From contig CAVXUB010000002.1 in NCBI GenBank assembly GCA_963764805.1, positions 434,001 through 498,000 on the forward strand: DNA of 64,000 bases. Reading direction: 5' to 3'. The position numbers and the translations under genes were made by a program. Below the pieces are notes generated by a model. That model was not told the DNA's origin and made no database searches. It saw nothing but the letters and a program-made list of their open reading frames with translations. Within the stretch, counting starts at the first letter, position 1. Each line of letters starts with the position of its first letter. This DNA comes from CAVXUB01 sp963764805 (GTDB taxonomy: Bacteria > Actinomycetota > Acidimicrobiia > Acidimicrobiales > Bog-793). Positions 41,484-56,810 of this stretch are shown piece by piece.

Positions 41484-41750
41484 GTGATCGCAAGTAGCGA
41501 TCCCGGAGTGATCGGAGGGACGAGATGTCACGGACACCGAGCGCAGCAGTGGCGGCAGGCGGTGCAATCAACAAGCGCGGACTCGGGCGGCCAGCGGACC
41601 GCCGGTGTAGTCGGGTCGTTTCTCGGGATCCTGCTCGTCAGGATGACGATCTTCGCAATCGCGGCCGGGATCCGGGCCCTCGTTCCCTACGTGTATGCAG
41701 GGTGGCTTGGACTGACAGCACTGATGGCCTCAGTGGGGCACCATCTGTGA
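41484..41750 (+). CDS. Hypothetical small membrane protein
   Basis: An 88-residue frame whose second half is hydrophobic (VVGSFLGILLVRMTIFAIAAGIRAL and YAGWLGLTALMASVG), enough for two membrane helices. The first half is polar and unlike a structured protein; an ATG in another frame at 41525 follows a better ribosome-binding region, so the true N-terminus may be in a different frame with a shift in between. It ends 10 bp before the SDR gene. No family is recognised. Confidence 0.35.
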   Translation: MIASSDPGVIGGTRCHGHRAQQWRQAVQSTSADSGGQRTAGVVGSFLGILLVRMTIFAIAAGIRALVPYVYAGWLGLTALMASVGHHL

Positions 41751-41760
41751 TGATTGCCGC

Positions 41761-42591
41761 GTGCCAGGCAGCGAGCTCGGAGCCGCCGAACTGCGCGGCC
41801 GGGTGGCCTTGGTCACGGGGGCGAACCACGGCATCGGGTCGGCGACGGCCAGGCGCCTGGCGAAACTGGGTGCCGACGTCGCAGTGACCTACCTCCGCCT
41901 CTACGAGGAGCCCGACGAGCATCGGCCCACCCGGTACGCCGAGATGCGCCGGCGCGACGCGGCCGACGTCGTGGCAGCGATCGAGAAGGCGGGATCCAGG
42001 GCTGTTGCGGTCGAGGCCGATCTCAGCGATCCGGCCGTGCCAGGGGCGATATTCGACCAGGTCGAGGCGGCTCTCGGCGGCGTGTCGATCCTGATCAACA
42101 ATGCAAGTGGTTGGCAGAAGGACAGTTTCGGGTCGCAGGAGCTCGACCATGTCGGGCGTCCGAATCATCCCATCACGGCAACCTCGATCGACGCACAGTT
42201 CCTCGTCGACGCACGAGGCACCGCCCTCATGATTGCGGAGCTGGCGCGGCGGCACCGGCAGCGCGGTGACAATTGGGGCCGGATCGTCAGCCTCACGTCC
42301 GGAGGACCGGGCGGGTTCCCTGGCGAGGTCTCATACGGCGCCGCCAAAGCCGCCCTCGAGAACTACACGATGTCCGCGTCCCGCGAGCTTGCCTCCCTCG
42401 GCATCACGGCCAACGTGGTGTACCCGCCGGTGACGGACACGGGCTGGGTCACCGATGACGTCCGACGTGCGGTTCGAGAGAGCGACGAGCACCATCACAT
42501 CGCCTCGCCCGAAGAGGTGGCAGAAGTGATCGCATGGCTGTGCACGGACTGGGCGAAGCTCGTCACGGGCAGCCTGATCCACCTCCGTTGA
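41761..42591 (+). CDS. Short-chain dehydrogenase/reductase
   Basis: A 276-residue classical SDR oxidoreductase. The cofactor loop is VTGANHGIGSATARRL, followed by NNAS-type LINNASGW, the catalytic serine region VSLTSGGPG, the Y-x3-K pair in SYGAAKAALENY and the C-terminal VTGSLIHL. An insert of about 20 residues after the second beta strand (YEEPDEHRPTRYAEMRRRD) is longer than usual. The basic residues after the first strand suggest NADP(H), but the substrate is unknown. Start GTG at 41761. Confidence 0.9.
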   Translation: MPGSELGAAELRGRVALVTGANHGIGSATARRLAKLGADVAVTYLRLYEEPDEHRPTRYAEMRRRDAADVVAAIEKAGSRAVAVEADLSDPAVPGAIFDQVEAALGGVSILINNASGWQKDSFGSQELDHVGRPNHPITATSIDAQFLVDARGTALMIAELARRHRQRGDNWGRIVSLTSGGPGGFPGEVSYGAAKAALENYTMSASRELASLGITANVVYPPVTDTGWVTDDVRRAVRESDEHHHIASPEEVAEVIAWLCTDWAKLVTGSLIHLR

Positions 42592-43218
42592 ATCGAGCGC
42601 AACTCGCCTTCCTCAAATATCGGCGGCCCGACGACGCCAGTGCGTTACGCACAGAACTACTAGTAACCCTGTGGGCCGCCAGGGTTCGAGGCGGCAGGCT
42701 GATCCCACAAATGCAATGACGCCCGGGATCAAAAACAGCTTGCACGAGACCTAAGAGACGGCCCACTTCGCCTGTCGGGTAGCCTCAAGCAAATGGAGCC
42801 TGATCAGCCCGAGCGTTCGCGCGCCCCGAGGCCAAAGGCCCAGGGGAGAGCACCCTCGCGAGGCAAGCCGGCGAGCGATCGAAGCGGCGGTCTCGGCGCG
42901 GCCCCAGCGTCGGGATGCCGCACCTCGTCGGGATGCCGCACCTCGGAGAGACGGCGCACCTCGGGGGGCCGCTCCGTCGGGACGATCCAGCGCCTCATCT
43001 TCCGGTCCTCGCCATGCAGCGGGCCGACCACGAGCTGCGGCACCCAGAGACAGTCCCGCTCGCCAGGGAGAGCAGAACCGGCCTGCTCGCGCTGCTCGAC
43101 CGCCGACAGGAAGCCGGATCGGCCGGTCCGAGTCCTCTGCGCGACCGGCTCGCCCGATCCGACCCGCACGACCCGACCGGCCGCCCCACAGAGGCTCAGA
43201 GGAGGGTCAGCAGGGAGG

Positions 43219-43353
43219 TGGGAGACCGGCGGGACCTCCTCGGCGTCCCGATCGACAAGCTGGTGGGAGTCCGGCGGGACTTTCTCGGGGTTCCGATCGA
43301 CATGCTGTCGGGAGACCAGCAGGTCCTTCCCGTGGGGCCGATCGGCAAGCTGA
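43219..43353. repeat. Imperfect 45-bp tandem repeat, about three copies
   Basis: Units starting near 43219, 43264 and 43309 share CGATCGACA-like and GGGA-CC-GG-type blocks. In the +3 frame they encode RRDLLGVPIDKL, RRDFLGVPIDML and a diverged QQVLPVGPIGKL; the minus strand is open too. They lie in the 42592-43453 stretch, where I cannot assign a gene with confidence. Shorter repeats flank them, such as CGGGATGCCGCACCTC twice at 42911-42950. Confidence 0.65.
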
Positions 43354-43453
43354 TCGTCGGCCCGCAGGGCCGCAGTCGGAGAGGCGTTCTGATCGTCGGC
43401 CCGACTGGCAGCCCGAGCGCCGTCCGGACTGGCAGCGCCCCGGCTGGGGAAAG

Positions 43454-44434
43454 GTGGCCCGGACTGCCTTCCGGGTGCTGCAGGAAGAGGAGGCCCATCC
43501 CGGTGCGCCGGCAAGCCGTCCCGGTGCTCCGGCCACCAGACGGGGTGCGCCGGCCAGCCGTCCCGGTGCCCCGGCCTCCCGCCCAAGCCAGCCGAGAACG
43601 TCCGAACGCGCGGCGGCAGCTCAGGGATTGCGCCAAACAGACGAGGCGCCGAGGCCCGCACCTCGGCCTGCCCGGCCCGCACGACCCGCGCGGCGGGAGC
43701 TGCCAGGACGGGAGGCACCCGCACCTCGTCCCGCTGCAAGGCGAGACAACGAGCCAACACCACCCGCCACGACCAGGAAGCGGTCGAACCGGGGGGCCGG
43801 CAGGCCAGTACCGGAGAAGGTCTCGGACGAGCTGCGCGCTGTCGGAGGGAGCCGCCTCGGCACCCATCTCGCACCTCGGCTGGCACAGGCCGCTGACGCC
43901 TACGAGCACGACCGCTACCGGGAGGCGACTTCGATCCTGCGCAGCCTGGTCCGCATCGCTCCCGACGCCCCGTCGGTGAGGGAGCTGTACGGCCTCTGCC
44001 TCTACAGGACCGGTCGCTGGCATGAAGCTCTGCGCGAGCTCGAAGCCTTCCGAGCGCTGACCGAGTCGCTCGACCAGCATCCGGTCATCGCCGATTGCGA
44101 GCGTGCTCTCGGGCATCACGAGCAGGTAGCGGAGTTGTGGGCGGAGCTGAGAAGGGGTGGTGTTTCGAGCGATCTGCTCGCCGAGGGACGTCTGGTCGCT
44201 GCCGGCTCCCTCGCCGACCAGGGACGCATCAAGGAGGCGATCGACCTTCTCGCCAAGGCGGCGGAACGCCAATTGCGCCACCCCGAGCCGCGGCACGTCC
44301 GGCAGTGGTACGTGTTGGCCGACCTCTACGAGCGCGCCGGCGACATCCCGAAGGCGCGTGAGCTGTTCAGGCGGGTCGTCCAGTACGACCCAGAGCTGTC
44401 GAACGCCCCGGAACGCCTGGCGGCCCTTCGCTGA
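43454..44434 (+). CDS. TPR-repeat protein with disordered Pro/Ala/Arg-rich N-terminus
   Basis: A protein of about 326 residues. The last 200 residues form tetratricopeptide-like helices (LAQAADAYEHDRYREATSILRSL, YGLCLYRTGRWHEALRELE, LADLYERAGDIPKARELFRRV), which usually mediate protein contacts. The first 120 residues are low complexity with repeats of the GAPASRP type. Start GTG at 43454 follows a GGGAAAGG site. A further plausible start, MEPDQPERSRAPRPKAQG, lies at 42793 in another frame; the stretch between may be a longer disordered region split by frame changes or non-coding. The cellular role is unknown. Confidence 0.7.
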   Translation: MARTAFRVLQEEEAHPGAPASRPGAPATRRGAPASRPGAPASRPSQPRTSERAAAAQGLRQTDEAPRPAPRPARPARPARRELPGREAPAPRPAARRDNEPTPPATTRKRSNRGAGRPVPEKVSDELRAVGGSRLGTHLAPRLAQAADAYEHDRYREATSILRSLVRIAPDAPSVRELYGLCLYRTGRWHEALRELEAFRALTESLDQHPVIADCERALGHHEQVAELWAELRRGGVSSDLLAEGRLVAAGSLADQGRIKEAIDLLAKAAERQLRHPEPRHVRQWYVLADLYERAGDIPKARELFRRVVQYDPELSNAPERLAALR

Positions 44435-44519
44435 CGTGCATCTCGCGCGGAGCAACCGACGTACAGCGTTGATTGCTGCACACGAGATAGGGGCCCCAGG
44501 TCGGGAAGATCAACGGGCT

Positions 44520-44559
44520 GGGTACCTTCTTAGGACACACATGTCGCAAAACGGTACCC
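44520..44559. repeat. 40-bp palindromic-ended intergenic element, copy 2
   Basis: Same length, same GGGTACCTT and GGTACCC ends and same TGTCGCAAAA block as the copy at 25394-25433; the bases between TT and ACA differ. It lies in the 276-bp gap between the TPR gene and the aldolase gene, about 150 bp upstream of the latter. Confidence 0.75.
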
Positions 44560-44710
44560 AGCTGGACCGCCGGCGATTGGCATGGAGCTCGGGAAGAGCT
44601 TGCGGCAAAGCTCGAGCAGAGTGGGAGACGCTTGGGCTCCACGGCCCGCACCCGGGATAACCTGGCTGGTGAGCAGGGCAGAGTCCTGCAGAAGATCCCT
44701 GGAGGAGATT

Positions 44711-45770
<1,060 letters not shown>

Positions 45771-45896
45771 GCAGCACCCGGCGCCCCGGCCAGGCCACCG
45801 GGCATGCGGGCACTCTGGTCTGATGGCAGGGGCACCGCAAGTAGAATCGCCGTCGTCCGGCGAGTCGTCGCCGGGATCGATCCTTGGCAAGTCGCC

Positions 45897-48919
<3,023 letters not shown>

Positions 48920-48932
48920 CCGAGGTCGAGCC

Positions 48933-50144
48933 TCAGTCCTCGAGGCGCCTGAAGACCATCCCGGTGCGCGGCTTGGGATAGAAGAAGGTCGTCTTCGGCG
49001 GCATCCGGCGGCCGCCGCGTGCCGTCTCTGCGATCTGAGCCACTGTCGCCGGCCGGAGCAGGAAGCCGGCATCGGCGGCCCCCGAGCGGACCGCCTCGAA
49101 GACCTCGTTCGTGCCGTGCTGATAGTTGAGCTCGTGCTCGGGCAGCCGGGCGAGCGCCACGTCCAGCCTGCTCGAATCGAGGTCCGCTTCGGCCGCATCC
49201 TCAACCGCAGAGCGTCGGGATCAGCAGGTAGCTCCCCTGCGCCGAGGTGAGCCCCAGCGTGCCGTGTTCCGCCATCGCCTCCTCCAGCGCCGGGAGTGAC
49301 GAATCCGGCAGCTTCACCCAGTCGAAGTAGGGACTGAGCGCCGCCACCAGGTCGAAGCCCTCCGGCAGACCCCGCCAAGAGCCGGTTGATCGGGCGCACG
49401 AACAGCTCGTCCTCGGTCAACTCCACCACCAGGGCCATCACGAGGTCGTAGTCACCTGGGGCATCGCGGCGAACGGCTCGACGCTCGGCCCGGTAGGCGG
49501 CGGCGGTCTCGTAGCGATGGTGGCCGTCGGCAATCAGGATCGGCGTCGCGGCGACGAGGGACGAGATCTCGGCAAGCGCGGCGGCGTCGGTTACGCGGCC
49601 ACACCTCGTGCAGGACCCCTTCGACGTCTGCCGACTCGGGCGGGAGACCGGAGCCGGATGCGGCCTGCTCACAGGCGCCGGCCAGTCCCTTGCTGAGAGA
49701 CAGTCCCCAGATCGGCGAGAGGTTGGCGCGGGTGGCGCGGAGCAGGTAGAGCCGGTCGCCCTTCGGCTTCGGCATCGTTTGCTCGTGGGGGAGGACATCG
49801 TCGGCGACGGCGAGAGCGCCGATCACGCCGGTCGTCGAGCGCGTCGTGCCTGCTGTATCCGTGAAGGTCATCCGCTGGACGTAGAAGCTCGCTGTCCCGT
49901 CCCTCTGCACGATGCCCTGCTCGAGCCAGCCGTCGAAGATGCGAGCGGCGTTCTGATACCGGTCGAGGCCCTTCTCCTCGTCGGGTAGCGGCAGCTCGAC
50001 GAGGATCGCATTGGCGGGATGGCGGGCGGCGAGCTCGGCGCGCCCGGGCTCGTCGACGACGTCGTAGGGAGGCGCCACCAGGTCCGAGAGCGGCCCCGTC
50101 TGCTCGGCATAACGGATCCCGGCGAACGGTTCGAGTCGTGCCAT
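48933..50144 (-). CDS. DUF1015 family protein (several frameshifts)
   Basis: About 400 residues of the DUF1015 family, of unknown function, often near metabolic genes. It begins MARLEPFAGIRYAEQTGPLSDLVAPPYDVVDEPGR, contains YQNAARIFDGWLEQGIV and the family motif ATPILIADGHHRYETAAAY, and ends RMPPKTTFFYPKPRTGMVFRRLED. Frame changes fall near 49590, 49370 and 49210. It is convergent with korB, 13 bp apart, and divergent from the HAD gene. Some annotations link the family to SpoOJ/ParA-like names, which I do not adopt. Confidence 0.85.
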
Positions 50145-50214
50145 CCGCCTTGCGTACCACACCCCCCTCCTGCCGCCGCCAGTCCGAGGGCCGCAGTGCT
50201 GCCAAGATCAGGCG

Positions 50215-50997
50215 GTGACAGTTCTGCTCGACCTCGATGGCGTGGTGTGGCTGGGCGACGATCCGATCCCCGGCGGCGCCGAGGCGGTCGAGACCCTACG
50301 CCGAGCCGGTCAAAGGGTGTTGTTCTTCACCAACAACTCAGCCCCCCGACTACGGGACCACCTCTCGAAACTCTCCCGGATGGACATCTCTTGCCCCCCC
50401 GAAGACTTCCTCACCTCCGCCCAGGCGGCTGCCGAGCTCGTCGAACCGGGCCAGCGTGCGCTCGTCGTGGGTGGCCCGGGAATCTCCGAGGCGCTGGCGG
50501 AGCGTGGGATCGAGACCCTCGAGCCGACCGCGATCGACCTCGACGACCCCGGGGCGGGCAAGGACGTTGACGCCGTCCTCGTGGGCTTCGACAGGAGCTT
50601 CGACTTCGGCAGGATGGCGGCTGCCACACGTGCCGTGCTCGCGGGTGCGCGGTTGATCGCCACCAATCCCGATCCCACCTACCCGTCTCCGCACGGGCCA
50701 CTTCCCGGAGCGGGCTCCTTCGCGGCGGCGGTCGCCTATGCATCCGGCGTGACGCCGGTAGCCGCCGGCAAGCCGGAGGAGCCGGCCGCCCGGCTGCTGG
50801 CACGGAGGGTCGGATCTGTCGACGTCGCGGTCGGCGACCGGCCGAGCACCGATGGGTTGTTTGCGCGGCGGCTGGGGGCTCGTTTCGGTTTGGTGTTGAC
50901 GGGGGTCGTTGCTCCCGGACACGGGCGATTGGACCCGCCTCCGGACCTGGAGGCAGCCGACTTGCTGACACTCGCCCGGCTGATCGTGGCGTCGTGA
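50215..50997 (+). CDS. HAD-IIA family phosphatase (NagD-like)
   Basis: A 260-residue HAD hydrolase. The nucleophile motif is LLDLDGVVWLGDDPIPG, motif II is VLFFTNNSA, motif III uses the lysine in AAGKPEEPAA and motif IV is VDVAVGDRPSTDG. The cap is of the C2A type as in NagD and phosphoglycolate/4-nitrophenyl phosphatases. The third motif IV acidic residue reads as Ser-Thr-Asp (RPSTDG). The substrate cannot be assigned. Start GTG at 50215. Confidence 0.9.
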   Translation: MTVLLDLDGVVWLGDDPIPGGAEAVETLRRAGQRVLFFTNNSAPRLRDHLSKLSRMDISCPPEDFLTSAQAAAELVEPGQRALVVGGPGISEALAERGIETLEPTAIDLDDPGAGKDVDAVLVGFDRSFDFGRMAAATRAVLAGARLIATNPDPTYPSPHGPLPGAGSFAAAVAYASGVTPVAAGKPEEPAARLLARRVGSVDVAVGDRPSTDGLFARRLGARFGLVLTGVVAPGHGRLDPPPDLEAADLLTLARLIVAS

Positions 50998-51055
50998 AGG
51001 CACGCCCAAAGTGCTAGCAATTGCAAGCACCCCAGTTCAGGGGTATAGTGAAGAC

Positions 51056-51814
51056 ATGGCACAAGAGAAGCGCAATCCGCTCCAGCGCTACATCGACGTC
51101 GGCACCGCCTTCACGCAGATGACGCGCAAGCGCGCCGAGGACCTGGTCCGCGAACTGGTGCGCGAGGGAGAGGTCGGTCGGGAGCAGGGCAAGGAGCTCG
51201 TCGACGAGCTGATCACCAAGAGCCGCCGGAGCGCCGAGCACGTGAGCGAGATGGTGCGGGACGAGGTGCGCAAGCAGGTCGCCGCACTCGGGCTGACGAA
51301 CCGCCAGGACGTTGCCGAGGTGGTGCAGAAGTTCATCGGCGCGGTCAGCGAAGCGGGACAGAAGGTTGCTCAGACCGCCGAGGCTGCGACTGCCTCTGCC
51401 CGGCAGGCGGGCGCCAGCGCCGCCGGGGCAGCAGTCGGCCGGACGCGGCAGCGCCGCCGGCAAGGTGACCGGCCGCACGGGAGCAGCCGAGCGCGCTACG
51501 AAGGCGCCGGGACGTACGGCTGCGAAAGCGACAGGCTCTGACGCTGCGGCAAAGAAGGCCCCGGCAAAGAAGGCCTCCGCCGCTAAGGCTCCCGCCAAGA
51601 AGGCTCTCCGCCGCTAAGGCCCCTGCCCAGAAGGCATCTGCGGAGAAGGCTCCCGCCAAGAAGGCCCCTGCCGGCGAGAAGGCTCCCGCCCAGAAGGCCC
51701 CTGCCCAGAAGGCCCCTGCCCAGAAGGCCCCTGCCGCAGAAGGCATCTGCGGAGAAGGCTCCCGCCAAGAAGGCCCCTGCCCGGAAGGCGTCTGCAGCCA
51801 AGAAGAGCTCCTGA
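51056..51814 (+). CDS. Phasin-like protein with histone-H1-like Lys/Ala/Pro tail (three frameshifts)
   Basis: About 250 residues. The first 125 are alpha-helical and amphipathic (RYIDVGTAFTQMTRKRAEDLVRELVREGEV to VVQKFIGAVSEAGQKVAQTAE), as in polyhydroxyalkanoate-granule phasins and PhaF-like proteins. The tail repeats KAPAKKA/KAPAQKA/KASAEKA about a dozen times, like AlgP, PhaF and histone H1, and should bind DNA or polyanions. Frame changes near 51446, 51606 and 51738 break the tail; the last two read as GC-T/C and GC-C/G doubled third positions. ATG at 51056 follows a GTGAAG site. The stop is TGA at 51812. Confidence 0.75.
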
Positions 51815-51882
51815 GCGGTCTGCCGGCGGGAGGCTGACCGAGCGTCGTTGCCCCCGACGGCGCCGCCCGCGAGGATGTGACC

Positions 51883-52713
51883 ATGCCGCGGGTACTGCTC
51901 GCCGTCCACGAGTCGAAACCTGCGGCTGCGAAGCTCGCCGACCTCACCCGCTCCTGGTGGTCGAAGCGGGGCCGGGAGGTGCATGAGATCGCCGAGCGGG
52001 GCTACGTGCCGGCGACCGCTGCGGGAATCGACTGGGGGCCGGCTCCTGAGCTCGTGGTGAGCCTCGGGGGCGACGGGACCATGCTGCGTGCGGTTCAGCG
52101 GGCGCACGTCTGGGGTGCTCCCGTGCTCGGGGTGAACCTCGGCCAGATGGGTTACCTCACAGAGGTCGACCCGGAGGGCCTGGAGACGGCGTTCGAGCGG
52201 TTCGTGGGTGGCGACTACGCGATCCTCGAGCGGATGATGTTGCAGGTCGCCCTCCCGCAAGGTCCCACGGTGCCCGCCCTCAACGAGGTGGTGATCGAGA
52301 AGATCGAGGTGGGGCACACGATCCGCTTCGACCTCTGGATATCCGGGAACCGCTTCCTGACCTACGCCGCCGACGGCCTGATCGTGGCCACCGCAACCGG
52401 ATCCACCGCCTACAACCTCTCGGCGCGGGGGCCGATCGTCTCGCCCCGGTTGCGGGCGATGCTCGTGACGCCGATCTCTCCGCACATGCTCCTCGACCGG
52501 GCCCTCGTGCTCGAGCCGAGCGACACCATCTCGATCGAGCTTGCGCCCGGCCCGCCTGCGGCCGTCGTGGTGGACGGCATCCGCAGGGGAATGCTCGAAC
52601 CCGGCGACAAGGTCAGCTGCTCGGCGGACGAGGTACCTGCTCGCCTCGTCTCGTTCGGCCGCAGCGACTTCCTCGGCGTGCTGCGCGACAAGTTCGGGCT
52701 GGCGGACAGGTAG
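51883..52713 (+). CDS. nadK: NAD kinase
   Basis: A 276-residue ATP- or polyphosphate-dependent NAD kinase. The signature VSLGGDGTMLRAVQ with the catalytic aspartate, GVNLGQMGYLTEV, NEVVIEK and the TGSTAYNLSARGPIV loop are intact. ATG at 51883 is chosen; GTG at 51877 is also possible. It is 12 bp upstream of recN, a pairing that is conserved in many actinobacteria. Polyphosphate-using NadK is typical of this phylum, which would link it to ppk1 at the start of the window (inference). Confidence 0.95.
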   Translation: MPRVLLAVHESKPAAAKLADLTRSWWSKRGREVHEIAERGYVPATAAGIDWGPAPELVVSLGGDGTMLRAVQRAHVWGAPVLGVNLGQMGYLTEVDPEGLETAFERFVGGDYAILERMMLQVALPQGPTVPALNEVVIEKIEVGHTIRFDLWISGNRFLTYAADGLIVATATGSTAYNLSARGPIVSPRLRAMLVTPISPHMLLDRALVLEPSDTISIELAPGPPAAVVVDGIRRGMLEPGDKVSCSADEVPARLVSFGRSDFLGVLRDKFGLADR

Positions 52714-52725
52714 GCGGTCGCGCTC

Positions 52726-54365
52726 TTGCTCGTGGAGCTGCGGGTTCGCGATCTGGGTGTGATAGCCGATCTGGAACTTCGTTTCGGGCCGGGGATGACG
52801 GCGCTGACCGGTGAGACAGGCGCCGGAAAGACCCTTGTGGTGGAGGCGCTGGAGCTGTTGGTCGGCGGGCGGGCGGACGGCTCGATGGTGCGGTCGGGGA
52901 GCGGTGAGGCACTGGTCGAGGGTCGTTTCGAGGGGATAGACGGAGAGGAGGTCGTGCTCACTCGCTCCATCCCCTCCACGGGGCGCTCGCGGGCCTGGCT
53001 CAACGGACGGATGGCCACTGCGGGCGAGCTGGCCGAGATCGGCCGGGCGCTCGTCGACCTGCACGGTCAGCACGCTCACCAGTCGCTGCTCCATCAGGCG
53101 GCCCAGCGAGCGGCCCTCGACAACTACGCCTCGATCGACCTTTCCGAGGTCGAGTCGCTGCGGGAAGCCACAAAGTCGCTCGAGCTCGAACTGGCGGGCA
53201 TCGGCGGCGATTCGCGCCAGCAAGCGCGGGAGGCCGACCTGCTGGCGTTCCAACTGCGGGAGCTCGAGGCCGCGGAACTCGACGATCCGGATGAGCTCGA
53301 GCACCTCGCGGAGGAAGAGGAGCGGCTGGCACGCGCCGGTGCTCTCCGGCAGGCGGCGGCTCGGGCGCACGACCTGCTGGCCGGGTCTTCATCGGGCCCG
53401 GGCGCCGACCAGGGAGCAGTGGACCTCGTCGGCGAGGCGGTGGCCCAGCTGGTCCGGCTCGGGCCCCTGGCGGGCGCGGCCGAACGGCTGCGGGCTCTCG
53501 GCCGCGGAGCTTGCCGACGCGGGCTCAGATCTGCGGGCGATGGCGGAAGGTTTCGAAGAGGATCCACAGCGGCTGGCGGCTGTCCAAGCACGCCGCCGCC
53601 TGCTCGGCGACCTGATGCGCAAGTACGGCGACTCGATCTCCGAGATGCTGACCTACGCCGGCGAGCTGCGCGACCGGCTCGAGCAGATCGAAGGTTCTGG
53701 GGCTCGCCGGGAGCAGCTCGAGCACGAGCGACAAGCCCTCCGCGGCGCCTTGACCGCATCCGAGCGCAGGGTCGGGGAGCTCCGGCGCAAGGCGGCGGCG
53801 CCGCTCGCTGCTGAGATCGAGTCGCATCTCCACGAGCTTGCGCTGCCTGCAGCTCGCATCGAGGTATCGATCGGCGAGGGCGACCTGGCGGACGACGTCG
53901 AGCTCCTTCTCGGGGCCAACCCGGGCGAGGCTCTGCTGCCGCTCGCAAGAGTCGCCTCCGGCGGGGAGCTGGCCCGGGCGATGCTGGCGGTGCGGCTCGT
54001 GCTGACGGCGGCGCCGCCGACCCTGGTCTTCGACGAGGTCGACGCCGGCATCGGAGGTGAGGCTGCCCTCGCCGTCGGGCGTTCGCTGGCCGCGCATCGC
54101 CCGCGACGGCGTCGACCGGCAGGTGCTCGTGGTGACCCACCTGGCGCAGGTCGCCGCATTCGCCGATTGCCAGATCGCGGTCTCCAAGACGGTCGCAGGC
54201 GGCAGGACGGTCGCCCGCGCCAGCACCGTGGAGGGCGAGGAGAGGATCGCCGAGCTGTCGAGGATGCTGTCCGGCCACGCCGACAGCCCGACGGGCCGCG
54301 CCCATGCCGCCGAATTGCTGGAGCTCAGGGAGGGTTCCGCCGGGCCCCGCGGAGCCCTCCGCTAA
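52726..54365 (+). CDS. recN: DNA repair protein RecN (two frameshifts)
   Basis: An SMC-like ATPase of double-strand break repair, about 545 residues. Walker A is LTGETGAGKTLVVEAL, the DLHGQHAHQSLL segment is RecN-specific, a long coiled coil follows, and the ABC signature RVASGGELARAMLAVRL with Walker B TLVFDEVDAGIGGEAA is near the C-terminus, then VVTHLAQVAAFAD. Frame changes occur near 53505 and near 54095. Start is TTG at 52726; GTG at 52732 is an alternative. Confidence 0.93.
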
Positions 54366-54395
54366 CCTGAAAAACAAACCCCAGCGGAGGAAGCC

Positions 54396-56081
<1,686 letters not shown>

Positions 56082-56085
<4 letters not shown>

Positions 56086-56810
56086 TCGCGGGCGGTCAGC
56101 AGGAGCCCGATCCGCGGATCGGTTTCCGGCCACTCGGCGAGCGCCCTCGCTACGAGGGCAGCTTCTTCAAGCTCGTCACCGGTACCTTCGTCGGCCCCGA
56201 CGGGTTCACCTTCGAGCGCGACATCGTCAAGCATCCCGGAGCGGTGGCCGTTGTGGCGCTGGAGGAGGACAGGCGCCATGTCCTGCTCGTCCGCCAGTAC
56301 AGGGCGGCGGTCGGTGCGGGGATCCTCGAGCTGCCGGCGGGAAAGCGCGATCTCGAAGGCGAGCCTGCGTCCGACTGCGCCCGCCGCGAGCTGATGGAAG
56401 AGATCGGGCAGGACGCGGCGGTCTTCACCGAGCTCGGCTGGTTCTACAACTCGCCGGGCTTCACCGACGAGCGAACGGTCTGCTTCCTGGCGGAGGGGCT
56501 GACGCCTGTCGACTCCGACGCGCAGGGCGTGGAGGAGATGCACATGACGGTCGAACGGATCGCGCTCGACGACATCGACGAGCTGGTGGCTGCCGGCGAC
56601 CTCGTCGACGCCAAGACGCTGATCGGGCTGATGCTCGCACGTACGAAGCTGGCCGAGACAGCTCCGCCACCCGCGCCAGCGCCCTCACCTGCGCCTCTCG
56701 CCCCGCCCGATGCGGACGCCTCAACTGTCGACGCGCCACCTGCCGGAGGGCTGGCTGCCGGCCCCCCACCGGCGTCGCCGGCGGAGCCGGGCCCCTCCGG
56801 CGAGCGGTGA
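56082..56810 (+). CDS. ADP-ribose pyrophosphatase, Nudix family
   Basis: A 242-residue Nudix hydrolase. The core reads ERDIVKHPGAVAVVALEED, LLVRQYRAAVGAGILELPAGK and the Nudix helix with EPASDCARRELMEEIGQ; FYNSPGFTDERT follows. The spacing in the first part of the Nudix box is one residue longer than GX5E, as in some ADP-ribose pyrophosphatases. A Pro/Ala-rich tail of about 45 residues is unusual. TTG start overlaps pyrG and the stop overlaps xerD by 4 nt each. Confidence 0.88.

Noticed and set aside
42640..42720. Possible tRNA (GGTTCGAG sequence near 42683)
   Set aside because: No 5-bp T stem, anticodon arm or acceptor stem can be formed around it.
42804..43886. A 360-residue minus-strand open frame over the repeat region and TPR gene N-terminus
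   Set aside because: Low complexity, no recognisable domain, and its antisense partner has clear TPR helices immediately downstream.
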